Positions 1 through 9,366 are shown, counted from the stretch's first letter. The stretch: DNA of 64,000 bases from Saprospiraceae bacterium (GCA_016719855.1 JADJYH010000004.1:186001-250000); one strand, 5' to 3'. Notes: a model not told the origin generated them from the letters alone. Made by a program: numbers and translations.

Positions 1-69
1 TCATAAAATTACTTTCAGGTTGTGGGCACAAAAATAGGAATTTAAACGACCGAAAACATTGATACCCAT

Positions 70-768
70 TTGACAGTTCCACTCATTTTAAACATAGAAG
101 CGGCAACGGGTGTGTGTTCCGTATGCCTAAGCCGAGGTATGGAAGCTCTATCGTTGCAGGAGTCCAGCGAACAAAATGAACACTCAAGGGTCATCACGTT
201 GCTCATCCAACGGTGCATTGACGAGGCTGGGTTTCACCTGCAAGACTTGGATGCTGTGGCCGTGAGCCAAGGTCCAGGTTCCTATACCTCATTGAGGGTA
301 GGTTTTTCGACGGCAAAGGGCATTTGCTTTGCGCTGGAGAAGCCCCTTATCATCGTCAGTACCTTAGCGGCGCTGGCCAATGCCGCCCACGAAAAAGCCC
401 AAGATTCGAGTGCGCTCTACTGCCCAATGATTGACGCCCGCCGAATGGAAGTATACACTGGTCTGTACACCGCCAAGGGCGATATCATGCTGCCACCTCA
501 ACCAATGGTAATTGGCCAGACAGCTTTTAGCTCGTATTTTTCAGCAGGACAAAGGATTGTTTTTTGTGGAAATGGCGTCGAGAAGTGCAAAATGGTGCTA
601 GACAACCCTTTGGCAGCTTTAAGTGACATAAAAAATTGCAATTCTTTGCAAATAATTCCACATGCTATGACCGCATTTTTGAATAAGAATTTTGCAGATA
701 CAGCATACACCTCTCCCCTCTACTTAAAGGCTCCGAACATCACCTCCGCACGGCAAAAACCTAGCTAA
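70..768 (+). CDS. tsaB: tRNA threonylcarbamoyladenosine biosynthesis protein TsaB
   Basis: The 232-residue product matches TsaB, the inactive ASKHA-fold partner of TsaD in making t6A37 of ANN-decoding tRNAs in the cytosol. The N-terminal strand LILNIEAATGVCSVCL and the family signature AVSQGPGSYTSLRVG (about residues 62-76) are clear, followed by GICFALEKPL. Length is normal for the family. The start used is TTG at 70, which puts the ASKHA strand directly after the initiator; no ATG lies nearby in frame. The gene stands alone, with 240 bp before the next gene. Confidence 0.9.
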   Translation: MTVPLILNIEAATGVCSVCLSRGMEALSLQESSEQNEHSRVITLLIQRCIDEAGFHLQDLDAVAVSQGPGSYTSLRVGFSTAKGICFALEKPLIIVSTLAALANAAHEKAQDSSALYCPMIDARRMEVYTGLYTAKGDIMLPPQPMVIGQTAFSSYFSAGQRIVFCGNGVEKCKMVLDNPLAALSDIKNCNSLQIIPHAMTAFLNKNFADTAYTSPLYLKAPNITSARQKPS

Positions 769-1009
769 TTCGCTGATTATTAGGCGCAAATGATTTCATA
801 TAAGAAAAAAAATTACTTTTAAATTACTTTGAATTTTAAAAATGTGCGTTTATTTTCGCACTGATTTCACGTACGTTAAGCATTACGACGGGCTATTATC
901 ACTTCGATTGGTATAGTTCTTGGTTTGCAGGTATGAAGATTTTATTAATTTGAGAAAACTTGAATGTTGAATTTCAACAATTTTTTAACCAGTTTAAAAA
1001 AAACATAAT

Positions 1010-1348
1010 ATGAGAAAGCAAAAGAGCGAGACAATTGTGCTCAAGAAGGGAAAAGAAGAAATCCAGCTCGACTACGCAGAACTGCGCAAAGCCGTGTTGG
1101 TGCTCCGGGCCATCAACCACAAACTCCGTCAGCGGGTCATTGATTTGTTGGAAGAGAATGAAAAGATGACCGTGACTGACATTTACATCAAGTTGCGACT
1201 GGAGCAGAGTGTAGCATCACAGCACTTGGCCATCCTCCGCAGGGCTGGCGTAGTAGCCACCGAGCGCCAAGGTAAATTCATTTTTTACGGCTTGGACAAA
1301 GACCGCCTAGGGCAAATTTCAAAATTGGTAGAAGATTTAGCAGCCTGA
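1010..1348 (+). CDS. ArsR-family winged-helix transcriptional regulator (copy 1)
   Basis: A 112-residue small winged-helix repressor of the ArsR/SmtB type. The core is AINHKLRQRVIDLLEENEKMTVTDIYIKL, then the recognition helix QSVASQHLAILRRAGVVATERQGKFIFYGL and the wing. No CxCxC-type metal site is visible, so this is probably not a classical metal sensor. The N terminus (about 30 residues, KKGKEEIQLDYAEL) is longer than the minimal fold. A paralogue follows at 1630-1947, sharing the QS-SQHL-ILR-AG core. Target and ligand are unknown. Confidence 0.8.
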   Translation: MRKQKSETIVLKKGKEEIQLDYAELRKAVLVLRAINHKLRQRVIDLLEENEKMTVTDIYIKLRLEQSVASQHLAILRRAGVVATERQGKFIFYGLDKDRLGQISKLVEDLAA

Positions 1349-1512
1349 TTTTAACACAGTTGCATCTTCTACTTGGAATGTGGAGGCGTTCTAATTCTTA
1401 AATCAAATTATAATCCCTTGATGGAAAAAACTTGACTCAAGGCAAAATTCTGTAAGTGCACAACCATACACTTACGAGTTATTTGCTAATTTTCTATTAA
1501 TAAGGCTTTTAC

Positions 1513-1557
1513 AAAAATGCTGTAAACCCGTGTGGGCTTACAGCATTTTTTTATAAC
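1513..1557 (+). terminator. Rho-independent terminator after the first ArsR gene
   Basis: A perfect 13-bp stem, AAAAATGCTGTAA with TTACAGCATTTTT, encloses a loop that can itself pair CCC with GGG, and runs into T7 on the + strand. It lies about 165 bp after the upstream stop and just ahead of the second regulator's promoter, so it separates the two regulators transcriptionally. Confidence 0.75.
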
Positions 1558-1560
1558 TTT

Positions 1561-1591
1561 TTTGAAAAGATAAATAATTAGCGCATATTTG
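1561..1591 (+). promoter_or_regulatory. Bacteroidota-type promoter for the second ArsR gene
   Basis: TTTG at 1561-1564 and CATATTTG at 1584-1591 are separated by 19 bp, close to the TTTG-N19-TAnnTTTG pattern of Bacteroidota housekeeping promoters. The first base of the -7 box deviates. The start codon is 39 bp downstream. Confidence 0.45.
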
Positions 1592-1629
1592 CCTTCACAA
1601 CTTCGTTTCGCCTAAAAATTCTGACTTCT

Positions 1630-1947
1630 ATGAGAAAGGCTAAGGTAATCATCAATGATGACAAGCTACAGGTGTCGTCGGAGATACTCAGGGCATTGGC
1701 GCATCCACTGCGTATGAAAATCCTAGAGTTCATCGACGAACATGAGACTATCAACGTCAACAAAATCTACAACACCTTAAAGTTGGAGCAGTCCATCACC
1801 TCACAACACCTCCGTATACTCCGATCGGCTGGTATTGTGGAAACGGTGCGTGACGGCAAATTCATCCACTACAAAGTAGATTACGACAAAGTGACCAATG
1901 CCATGAAAGCTATTGGGGCATTTCTGATTACCTCATCCAAACGGTAA
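1630..1947 (+). CDS. ArsR-family winged-helix transcriptional regulator (copy 2)
   Basis: A 105-residue paralogue of the upstream regulator. LRALAHPLRMKILEFIDEHETINVNKIYNTLKLEQ is followed by the recognition helix SITSQHLRILRSAGIVETVRDG and the wing KFIHYKVDYD. No cysteine-based metal site is present. The gene has its own promoter and a terminator in front of it, so the two regulators are probably expressed separately although clearly duplicated. The regulated gene is not evident from context; prs converges on it from the right. Confidence 0.8.
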   Translation: MRKAKVIINDDKLQVSSEILRALAHPLRMKILEFIDEHETINVNKIYNTLKLEQSITSQHLRILRSAGIVETVRDGKFIHYKVDYDKVTNAMKAIGAFLITSSKR

Positions 1948-1999
1948 TCAGAAATGGAGCTGGGCTGGAAAAGCTAATTCCAAGTAATAGGCAGGTCGT

Positions 2000-2950
2000 T
2001 TACCCTTCAATAAACAGTGCTGATATCGAGCGGTGCTCGTGTGTGTTGCGTATTGCCCTTGCGAAAAGTTTCGCAGTGGAAAGAACTTTTATTTTTTCAG
2101 GCCGCTTGGCCTGTGAAATGGGTATCGTGTCACAAACTATCAATTCCTGAAGCATTGATTTTTCAATGTTCTCAAACGCCTTTCCCGAAAGCACCGGATG
2201 GGTGCAGATGGCTCGTACGCTCTTTGCACCTTCCCTCATGATGATGTCAGCCGCTCTACAGAGCGTGCCGGCTGTATCCACCAGGTCGTCAACCAAAATC
2301 ACGTCAGCGCCCTTTACATCACCGATAACGGTCATCTCGGCAATCTCGTTTGCCTTCTTGCGGTACTTGTCGCAAATGACGAGATTCTTGCCAAAATGTT
2401 TGGCATATGTCCTTGCCCGCTTGACGCCACCCACATCTGGTGAGGCGAATAGCGCATTGGTCAAATCCATTTTTTCAAGATGGGGCATGTAAATGGCCTC
2501 ACTTTTTAGGTGGTCAACCGGTATATCGAAAAAGCCCTGAATCTGATCGGCGTGAAAATCCATGGTCATCACCCGATTGGCACCAGCTGCTTGCAGCAGT
2601 TCGGCGATGAGCTTGGCCGAAATCGGCACCCGTGGCTTGTCTTTACGGTCTTGGCGAGCGTAGCCAAAATAAGGAATAACAGCAGTGATGTAACCAGCGG
2701 AAGCCCGCTTGGCTGCATCAATCACAAGTAGCAGTTCCATCAGGTTTTCGGCAGGTGCAAACGTTGATTGTATCAGGAAAACATAGGCTCCTCGCACAGA
2801 TTCATTGATAACTGGCTGCATCTCTCCATCACTAAAGCGGTTAACGGAAATGTCACCGAGTGGTTGTCCATAGTAGTCGGCTATTTTCTCGGCCAGATAG
2901 TTCGAGTTTGTTCCTGAGAAAATTTTTACTTCGACCATAGCATTTGTCAT
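2000..2950 (-). CDS. prs: Ribose-phosphate pyrophosphokinase
   Basis: PRPP synthetase makes phosphoribosyl pyrophosphate from ribose-5-phosphate and ATP for purine, pyrimidine, histidine, tryptophan and NAD synthesis. The 316-residue product has the N-terminal VKIFSGTNSNYLAEKIA, the flexible-loop region GYARQDRKDKPR, CDKYRKKANE, and the PRPP-binding loop VILVDDLVDTAGT. Length is typical. ATG at 2950 is used; an in-frame ATG lies four codons later. The 226 bp upstream hold a -7 box. Confidence 0.95.
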   Translation of the reverse strand: MTNAMVEVKIFSGTNSNYLAEKIADYYGQPLGDISVNRFSDGEMQPVINESVRGAYVFLIQSTFAPAENLMELLLVIDAAKRASAGYITAVIPYFGYARQDRKDKPRVPISAKLIAELLQAAGANRVMTMDFHADQIQGFFDIPVDHLKSEAIYMPHLEKMDLTNALFASPDVGGVKRARTYAKHFGKNLVICDKYRKKANEIAEMTVIGDVKGADVILVDDLVDTAGTLCRAADIIMREGAKSVRAICTHPVLSGKAFENIEKSMLQELIVCDTIPISQAKRPEKIKVLSTAKLFARAIRNTHEHRSISALFIEG

Positions 2951-3102
2951 AATGAAATTTGGAAGGGAATGGACTTTGGCTCACCAGCAAAACAATTGTG
3001 GAGAAAGTTTATTTGATCGAAGCACCCACTGAATTTGCCACCTGTAAGCTTTCTCATCCAAATCGTAAAACTTGCTGATCGACCAGAGATAATACTGTGC
3101 CG

Positions 3103-3110
3103 CAAAAGTA
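3103..3110 (-). promoter_or_regulatory. -7 box (TACTTTTG) upstream of prs
   Basis: On the minus strand this reads TACTTTTGC, a perfect match to the Bacteroidota -7 consensus TAnnTTTG, about 150 bp before the prs start. No well-spaced -33 box is evident, so the long leader is inferred. Confidence 0.4.
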
Positions 3111-3176
3111 GAAATTCTTTCCTCAAAGCATGACGGCTTTAGCGGTTGTTTTTGGATGTAAAAAAGACAGCACTGC

Positions 3177-4310
3177 CTAGCTGAGTCCCCGCGGGTTGGT
3201 TCCTGCCCAATGTGCCAAATCTTTTTTACTGATAGCCGCTTCCATCAGTTCCGGAAAATTGTCGGGTATGCAGGCAAAACTGGGAATGTCGAACGAAGCC
3301 ATCGAGGTAGCAACCGATTTGTCAAAGGACGGAGCGCCCTTATCGTCCAAGGCCAGCAGCACGATAAAGTTCACGCCAGAGGCTTTGATGGCAGCGGCCT
3401 TTTTTAGCATCTCACCCTGGTTGCCCCCTTCAAAGAGGTCGCTGATGAGCACCAAAATCGTGTCTGATGGTGCATGGATAAGTTCCTTTGCATAGCCCAG
3501 TGCCTTGTTGATGTCCGTACCACCGCCAAGCTGAACCCCGAACAATAAATCAACTGGGTCTTTCATCTCATTGGTCAGGTCAGCCACCGCTGTGTCAAAG
3601 GCGATGAAATGTGTGCGCACCGACTTAAGCGAGGCCATGATTGCGCCCATCACCCCTGCATAGACCACCGACGAAGCCATGGAGCCGCTTTGGTCAACCA
3701 AGAGAATCACGTGCCGCAGTGATTGCCCTTTTCGGCCATGTCCAATGATGATTTCTGGTATAACTATCTGATAATCAGGCTGATAATGTTTCAAATTGAG
3801 GCGGATAGTACGGTTCCAGTCCACTTCGTTGAGCTTGGGAAGATGGTTGCGAACCGAGCGGCTCAACGCTCCTTCGATAGCCTGGCGCAGTGGGTTGCGA
3901 AGTTTCGATTCCAGCTCTTCCACTACTTTTTTTATCACCATCCGGGCAGTTTCCCTAGTCTTGGTGGGCATGACTTTGTTCAAGGAAAGCATGGTAGCCA
4001 CGAGGCTGACGTCGGGCTCTACCAATTGCAACAGTTCTGGCTCCAGTAAAAGGCGTTGGAGGTCAAGCCGTTCTACGGCATCTTTCTGCATTACCTGTAC
4101 CACTGAGGTGGAAAAATATTGCCTAATGTCACCGAGCCAGCGATTGACGTTGGGAGAGGATGCTCCAAGGTCACCTTTACGCTCATTGTTGTAAAGCGCT
4201 TCTAGCACGTTGTCCATGCCAGCAGCGTCGCCTTCGAGGCCAATCCCGGCCTCTGGGTCGGATTGTTTGCCAAGTATGAGCCTCCATTTTTTTAAGTGAA
4301 AATCCTCCAT
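3177..4310 (-). CDS. VWA-domain protein (CoxE/YehP-like)
   Basis: The C-terminal half is a von Willebrand factor A domain with a complete MIDAS: DQSGSMAS, then GGGTDINKA and ISDLFEGG. The N-terminal half is helical (GDIRQYFSTSVVQVMQKDA, with a basic stretch before the VWA domain). Such proteins usually work with a MoxR-type AAA ATPase as metal-dependent adaptors, but none is adjacent here. The start is taken at ATG 4310 (MEDFHLKKWRLILG), since family members begin just before this segment; an in-frame ATG at 4343 is possible. No signal peptide is seen, so it is probably cytosolic. Confidence 0.75.
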   Translation of the reverse strand: MEDFHLKKWRLILGKQSDPEAGIGLEGDAAGMDNVLEALYNNERKGDLGASSPNVNRWLGDIRQYFSTSVVQVMQKDAVERLDLQRLLLEPELLQLVEPDVSLVATMLSLNKVMPTKTRETARMVIKKVVEELESKLRNPLRQAIEGALSRSVRNHLPKLNEVDWNRTIRLNLKHYQPDYQIVIPEIIIGHGRKGQSLRHVILLVDQSGSMASSVVYAGVMGAIMASLKSVRTHFIAFDTAVADLTNEMKDPVDLLFGVQLGGGTDINKALGYAKELIHAPSDTILVLISDLFEGGNQGEMLKKAAAIKASGVNFIVLLALDDKGAPSFDKSVATSMASFDIPSFACIPDNFPELMEAAISKKDLAHWAGTNPRGLS

Positions 4311-4513
4311 GGAGGTAAAGTTATGCAAACTTGAAAGGGACATTGTCTTGCCCTGCTAGTAAAATGTTTTTACGAGATTTGATTTTTGATATTTTTAAAT
4401 TAAATTTAAAACACCTGCCTTCCTTATCCATTGGGCATGCCTCCTCAAACAATCTGAAACTCTCTACCATAAGTCTTACTTTTGGCGCTTGTTTTGAAAA
4501 TACAAACCAAAAT

Positions 4514-5446
4514 ATGCAACCAGGAATAAAAGTCTTCGCTCCAGCCTCTGTTGGCAACGCCGCCGTTGGGTTCGACGTCATGGGCTTTGCTTTAGAGCAG
4601 CCTGGCGATGAAATCATCGTGCGATTCAGCGATACGCCGGGGCTTCGCATAACACTCATTTCCGGTGCACAAGGAAAACTCCCCTACGACCCTCAAAAGA
4701 ACACCGCCGGTTTTGCAGCACTAAAGTTGCTCGAACACCTTGGCGAAACGAGCCGTGGCATCGAGATGGAACTGCACAAAAAAATGCCCATCGGTAGTGG
4801 ATTGGGAAGCAGTGCAGCCAGTGCCGTAGCTGGCGTCATGGCCATCAACGAACTGTTGAAGCGACCGCTAGAGAAAAAAGACTTGTTGCCTTTTGCCCTT
4901 CAAGGCGAGTACCTCGCTTCCGGTGGCTGGCATGCCGACAATGTAGCCCCTTCGCTCATGGGTGGTCTTGTGCTTATCCGTGACAATGAAACGATGGACT
5001 TTCACCGATTGCCCATGCCACGTGGCATTTACGCCTCGGTCATATACCCGCATGTGGAAGTATTTACGAAGGATGCTAGGAGCATCCTGAGCGACGCCGT
5101 CCCATTGAAAAAATTCATCCAGCAAAATGCCAATTTAGGTGCATTCATTATCGGGCTTTACAACTCAGATATTGCGCTCATCGGACGGGCTTTACAAGAC
5201 GTGGTTATAGAGCCGCAGCGGGCGAGGCTCATTCCCCATTTTTACGAAGTAAAAGAAGCCGTGATGAAAGCAGGCGCACTGGGTTGTAGTATCTCTGGTG
5301 CTGGGCCTTCCATCTTTGCGCTCAACGCAAACAGCTTGATAGCTGAGGAAGTAGGTGAAGCGATGAAGCGTATTTATACGCGAGCAGGCATCGGGCATGA
5401 TTTGTACATTTCACCCATCAATCAGGAAGGAGTCGTAAAACTTTAA
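4514..5446 (+). CDS. thrB: Homoserine kinase
   Basis: Homoserine kinase phosphorylates L-homoserine with ATP, the step before threonine synthase. The product (310 residues) begins KVFAPASVGNAAVGFDVMGFAL and has the GHMP phosphate-binding loop PIGSGLGSSAASAVAGV and the C-terminal motif GCSISGAGPSIFAL. The frame is open further upstream to 4331, but ATG 4514 gives the normal N terminus. thrC follows after 65 bp, so the two form a thrBC unit. No thrA-like aspartokinase/homoserine dehydrogenase is present. Confidence 0.95.
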   Translation: MQPGIKVFAPASVGNAAVGFDVMGFALEQPGDEIIVRFSDTPGLRITLISGAQGKLPYDPQKNTAGFAALKLLEHLGETSRGIEMELHKKMPIGSGLGSSAASAVAGVMAINELLKRPLEKKDLLPFALQGEYLASGGWHADNVAPSLMGGLVLIRDNETMDFHRLPMPRGIYASVIYPHVEVFTKDARSILSDAVPLKKFIQQNANLGAFIIGLYNSDIALIGRALQDVVIEPQRARLIPHFYEVKEAVMKAGALGCSISGAGPSIFALNANSLIAEEVGEAMKRIYTRAGIGHDLYISPINQEGVVKL

Positions 5447-5511
5447 AGTACCAGGCCTTGCCTTGGCTATTCCAAACTGTCAACTTGACTTGTCCACTGC
5501 AAACTAAAACA

Positions 5512-6816
5512 ATGCGTCTTTACAGTACAAGAAATCCTTCCAGCTTTGTCTCCCTCGAAGAGGCTGTTTTCAAGGGGCTACCCGATGATAATGGGTTATT
5601 TATGCCGGAATATATCCCGCAACTACCAGACTCTTTTTTCGAGCGCCTAAAGGACTATTCCTTTCAAGAGATTGGATTAGAGGTCTGTCGGCATCTTTTT
5701 AATGGCGCAATTCCTGAAAATGACCTTAGAGCCATCATCGAAAAGTCCATCACTTTTCCTGCTCCCGTGGTCAAGTTGGATGATGAGACCTATGTGCTAG
5801 AGCTTTTTCACGGCCCATCTTTGGCCTTCAAAGACTTTGGGGCGAGGTTCATGGCAAGGCTGATGAGCTATTTCAACAAAGGAAATGGCCGTGAACTGGT
5901 TATCCTCGTTGCTACTTCCGGTGACACAGGTGGAGCTGTTGCCGCAGGTTTTTACAAGACGCCAGGTATTCGGGTGGTGATACTCTACCCCTCTGGCAAG
6001 GTCAGCTATTTACAGGAAAAACAGTTGACAACACTTGGCGAAAACATAACTGCCGTTGAAATAGATGGGACGTTTGATGACTGCCAAGCCTTGGTTAAAA
6101 AGGCTTTTTTGGACAAGGATTTGACCGGCAACATTCGACTCAGTTCCGCCAACTCCATCAATATCGCCCGGTTGGTTCCGCAGTCGTTTTACTACTTTGA
6201 AGCATACAAGCAACTGCCATCGGATAAGAAGCCTGTAGTTTTCTGCATCCCCAGTGGCAATTTTGGCAACTTGACGGCGGGCATTTTTGCCAAAAAGATG
6301 GGACTTCCAGTCCATCAATTCATTGCCGCTACCAATATTAATGATGTTGTGCCCATGTATTTAAGCACAGGAGAATTTACCCCCCGCCCTTCTGCACCTA
6401 CGCTTTCCAATGCTATGGACGTTGGCAACCCTTCCAATTTCACAAGAATACTGGACATGTATTGTTCCACGTGGAACAATATTAAGGAGGACATCAAAGG
6501 ATATGCTTTCAATGACCAGCAAACTGAAGATGCCATGCGCAGGACTTTCCAAGTCCACGGTTACGTGCTTGATCCACATGGAGCAGTTGGCGTACTTGCC
6601 CTAGAGGCTTTTCAGGTTGAAAACCCTAGGACAAAGGGCGTGATTTTAGAGACGGCCCACCCTTCCAAGTTCTTGCCGGATGTCGAACGAATCCTAAATT
6701 GCAAGATTGATGTTCCAAAACGGTTGGCCATTTTGTCTAAAAAGGAGAAACATTCCGTACCAATGGGCATTGCATTTGATCAGTTCAAAGCATGGTTGCT
6801 AGATGCATATCAGTAA
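5512..6816 (+). CDS. thrC: Threonine synthase
   Basis: PLP-dependent conversion of O-phosphohomoserine to threonine. The 434-residue product starts MRLYSTRNPSSFVSLEEAV and carries the PLP-lysine motif HGPSLAFKDFGARF, then VATSGDTGGAV and IPSGNFGN. The frame is open to 5458, but ATG 5512 gives the standard start. A perfect parS-like palindrome lies inside the coding sequence at 6460-6481 (codons for YCSTWNNI), and a second lies just after the stop. Confidence 0.95.
   Translation: MRLYSTRNPSSFVSLEEAVFKGLPDDNGLFMPEYIPQLPDSFFERLKDYSFQEIGLEVCRHLFNGAIPENDLRAIIEKSITFPAPVVKLDDETYVLELFHGPSLAFKDFGARFMARLMSYFNKGNGRELVILVATSGDTGGAVAAGFYKTPGIRVVILYPSGKVSYLQEKQLTTLGENITAVEIDGTFDDCQALVKKAFLDKDLTGNIRLSSANSINIARLVPQSFYYFEAYKQLPSDKKPVVFCIPSGNFGNLTAGIFAKKMGLPVHQFIAATNINDVVPMYLSTGEFTPRPSAPTLSNAMDVGNPSNFTRILDMYCSTWNNIKEDIKGYAFNDQQTEDAMRRTFQVHGYVLDPHGAVGVLALEAFQVENPRTKGVILETAHPSKFLPDVERILNCKIDVPKRLAILSKKEKHSVPMGIAFDQFKAWLLDAYQ
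6460..6481. promoter_or_regulatory. parS-like ParB binding palindrome inside thrC
   Basis: A perfect 22-bp palindrome whose 16-bp core is TGTTCCACGTGGAACA. This fits the bacterial chromosomal parS consensus (TGTTnCACGTGnAACA) bound by ParB/Spo0J. It lies in thrC coding sequence, as parS sites often do. A second near-identical site is 350 bp away. Confidence 0.8.
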
Positions 6817-6828
6817 AAAAAAGCTCAT

Positions 6829-6844
6829 TGTTCCACGTGAAACA
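6829..6844. promoter_or_regulatory. parS-like site just after thrC
   Basis: TGTTCCACGTGAAACA matches the 16-bp parS consensus with one asymmetric pair (C on the left arm, A on the right). It sits 13 bp after the thrC stop. Clustered parS sites are usually near the replication origin. Confidence 0.75.
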
Positions 6845-6900
6845 AAAAAGCCGAGGCACTACGAACACTCCGCTGCTTTATAATACAACAAACTAAAATG

Positions 6901-7461
6901 CTATTCTAAAAATTGAACCTCCACCTTAAACACTTGGTCACCTGCCATTGTCACTTTTTGATGGCTTTCGATAGAATACCCAATTGTTGGCTGATATATC
7001 AACCTCTGACTAGAGGTAGCAATAGAACTTGAAGTATTATTTTCTATGTCGACCTTGGTAATAATAGTTCTTTCAAAATCAACCGTAACCTTGCGTGTTT
7101 TCAGCTTTTCGTCATCGGCTTTAATTACAAGTTGTACAAGCTCCATCTGCTCATTAAAAATGCTATCTACCGTGTATTTATCAGACCAGGCGGGTCGGTT
7201 GATATCAGAACTGGAGAACGCATCCAACTCACGCTCGAAATGAACATTGTCAATGATCCTTTCCTCATGCTTGCCATCTGCCATCACAATCTTCCTAGCC
7301 TTTCCAAAAGAATGAAGCCGTTGCACTTCGCCTTCAAAATACCCTTTTAAATCAAAGAACGACTTGGCGACCTTGGCGCTTACAGGTTTTGACTCGCTGC
7401 TGCACGATTCAAAAAGGATTAAAAAGAATACCGCAAAAAATCTCAACTTGACATCCATCAA
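6901..7461 (-). CDS. Hypothetical lipoprotein
   Basis: A 186-residue protein of unknown function. The N terminus has basic residues and a hydrophobic stretch (LRFFAVFFLILF) followed by ESC, a plausible though imperfect lipobox, so it is probably a membrane-anchored lipoprotein. The rest is polar and beta-rich, with no motif I recognise. It lies 10 bp downstream of gpmI on the same strand and may be cotranscribed with it. Confidence 0.6.
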   Translation of the reverse strand: MMDVKLRFFAVFFLILFESCSSESKPVSAKVAKSFFDLKGYFEGEVQRLHSFGKARKIVMADGKHEERIIDNVHFERELDAFSSSDINRPAWSDKYTVDSIFNEQMELVQLVIKADDEKLKTRKVTVDFERTIITKVDIENNTSSSIATSSQRLIYQPTIGYSIESHQKVTMAGDQVFKVEVQFLE

Positions 7462-7471
7462 TTCTGATTTA

Positions 7472-8995
7472 TTAGGAAAGCAAATTTGTTCCGTTCATCT
7501 CTTCTGGCAAATTAATACCAAATAGACCTAGGACGGTAGGTGCAATATCCGCCAATTTACCATTGGCCATCTTAATGCCCGCCGAACCCACATATACGCA
7601 TGGGACTGGGTTCATGGTATGTGCGGTGTTTGGCGTCCCATCTTCATTAATCATGTAATCAGAATTTCCATGATCGGCAATAACGATGGCATCATAGCCG
7701 TACTTTTGGCCACAAGCAAGAAGACGTCCGAGACAAGTATCCACAGTTTCAACGGCTCTTATCGCAGCTCTGAAATCATTGGTGTGACCAACCATGTCGG
7801 CATTGGCGTAATTGAGACAGATGAAATTGGGTTGATGGCTTTGAATATCCTCAATAATGGTATCTGTGATTTCGACGGCACTCATCTCCGGTTGCAGGTC
7901 GTAGGTGGCTACTTTTGCCGATGGAATCATCAGTCGACGCTCACCGGAAAAGGTCGCTTCCCGTCCGCCGGAGAAAAAGAAAGTGACGTGCGGGTACTTC
8001 TCCGTTTCGGCGATACGCACCTGCGTAAGCCCAGCGTCCGCCAGCACCTCGCCAAGCGTGTTGTTCAAGTTGTCTTTTTCGAAGATGACGTGGACGTTTT
8101 GAAAGGTCTCGTCGTAGCGTGTCATGGTCACGTAATACAAGCTGTGCTTTCGCATACCAAAATCAGGCATGTCTTTTTGCGTGAGCACGGTCGTGATTTC
8201 ACGGGGGCGGTCGGTGCGGAAGTTGAAACAAACCACCACATCGTCTTCTTGGATGGTCGCAACGGGTTGGTCATTTTCATCCACACAAACAATGGGCTTC
8301 AAGAATTCATCCGTAACATCCGCATCGTAGCTTTTGCGTACAGCCGACAATGGGTCTGTCGTTTTTTCGCCAATTCCGCTCACCAACAAGTCATAAGCGA
8401 GTTTTATCCGCTCCCAGCGCTTGTCACGATCCATGGCATAGTACCTCCCAATGATTGAACCCAATCTAACTTGTTGACCATCAACATGTTGCAAAAAATT
8501 TTCTAAATATCCATAGCCGGATTTCGGGTCGGTATCCCGCCCATCCATGAAAGCATGCACGAAAACCCGGTTCAAGCCCTGTTGCTGTGTTGCATCGCAA
8601 AGCGCCATCAGGTGACTGGTATGGGAATGTACTCCGCCATCGGATAAAAGGCCAATGAAATGGACAGCTTTGTCGTTTGCCTTGGCATAATGCAGCGCTT
8701 CGAGCAAAACGGGGTGCTGTTGCAGTTCGCCGTCCCGAATGGATTTGTTGATACGGACAAGCTCTTGATAGACGATGCGCCCGGCACCGATGTTGAGGTG
8801 GCCGACTTCGGAATTGCCCATCTGCCCTTCGGGCAGTCCAACCTCTTCGCCAAAAGTTACCAGTTCGGAATTCGGGCAGGACTTGAGCAATTCATCCATC
8901 ACTGGTGTGTTGGCTTGAGCGATGGCATCGGCTGAAGGTTTTCGTCCCTTGCCCCATCCGTCAAGGATGATGAGCATTACGTGATTTGTTTTCAC
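7472..8995 (-). CDS. gpmI: 2,3-bisphosphoglycerate-independent phosphoglycerate mutase
   Basis: The glycolytic interconversion of 3- and 2-phosphoglycerate by the Mn-dependent alkaline-phosphatase-fold enzyme. The 507-residue product has DGWG near the N terminus, the catalytic serine motif GQMGNSEVGHLNIGAGR, SDGGVHSHTSH, FMDGRDTDP and the metal motif ADHGNSDYM. Length is standard. A TATTTTTG box lies about 52 bp upstream. A lipoprotein gene follows closely. Confidence 0.96.
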   Translation of the reverse strand: MKTNHVMLIILDGWGKGRKPSADAIAQANTPVMDELLKSCPNSELVTFGEEVGLPEGQMGNSEVGHLNIGAGRIVYQELVRINKSIRDGELQQHPVLLEALHYAKANDKAVHFIGLLSDGGVHSHTSHLMALCDATQQQGLNRVFVHAFMDGRDTDPKSGYGYLENFLQHVDGQQVRLGSIIGRYYAMDRDKRWERIKLAYDLLVSGIGEKTTDPLSAVRKSYDADVTDEFLKPIVCVDENDQPVATIQEDDVVVCFNFRTDRPREITTVLTQKDMPDFGMRKHSLYYVTMTRYDETFQNVHVIFEKDNLNNTLGEVLADAGLTQVRIAETEKYPHVTFFFSGGREATFSGERRLMIPSAKVATYDLQPEMSAVEITDTIIEDIQSHQPNFICLNYANADMVGHTNDFRAAIRAVETVDTCLGRLLACGQKYGYDAIVIADHGNSDYMINEDGTPNTAHTMNPVPCVYVGSAGIKMANGKLADIAPTVLGLFGINLPEEMNGTNLLS

Positions 8996-9366
8996 ATTAA
9001 TTTATTTACGATTTATTTACGACTTTGAAAAAGCCTTTTTGCGCAGCAAAAATACAACCTGTGTTCATGTCACTTTTGAAAAGGCGCTCGTTATGGCTAT
9101 TGTTTTGAAAAAAATGGAAATAACTTGGGGGAAGATACGAGAGTAGGGCATCTTACCGTTAAGTTGTCATTGAATTTGCAATGATGATTTTAGAGAACTT
9201 TAACCTTTCGCTCCGTTACCCTTCCATTCTTTCACGTCAAAACTATTGTCAAGTGAACATATAAAAACTTTTGTTCGTTTGATATGAAATCAAGAACTTC
9301 GCAAGCTCAATATGCGGAACGCATTTGTTCTCAAACTGAGCCGATGTGTTCATAAAAATCAAGACC
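8996..9366. other. 371-bp intergenic region between gpmI and the DUF4783 gene
   Basis: The divergent upstream regions of two genes. Next to gpmI is a short direct repeat (two copies of ATTTATTTACG at about 9001-9021), then the minus-strand -7 box at 9047-9054. The rest is AT-rich with no gene that I can support. Confidence 0.5.
9047..9054 (-). promoter_or_regulatory. -7 box (TATTTTTG) upstream of gpmI
   Basis: The minus strand reads TATTTTTGC, matching the Bacteroidota TAnnTTTG consensus, 52 bp before the gpmI ATG. A clean -33 box is not seen. Confidence 0.4.

Noticed and set aside
5019..5032. ATGCCACGTGGCAT palindrome in thrB as a third parS site
   Set aside because: It shares only the CACGTG core with parS and lacks the flanking TGTT/AACA.
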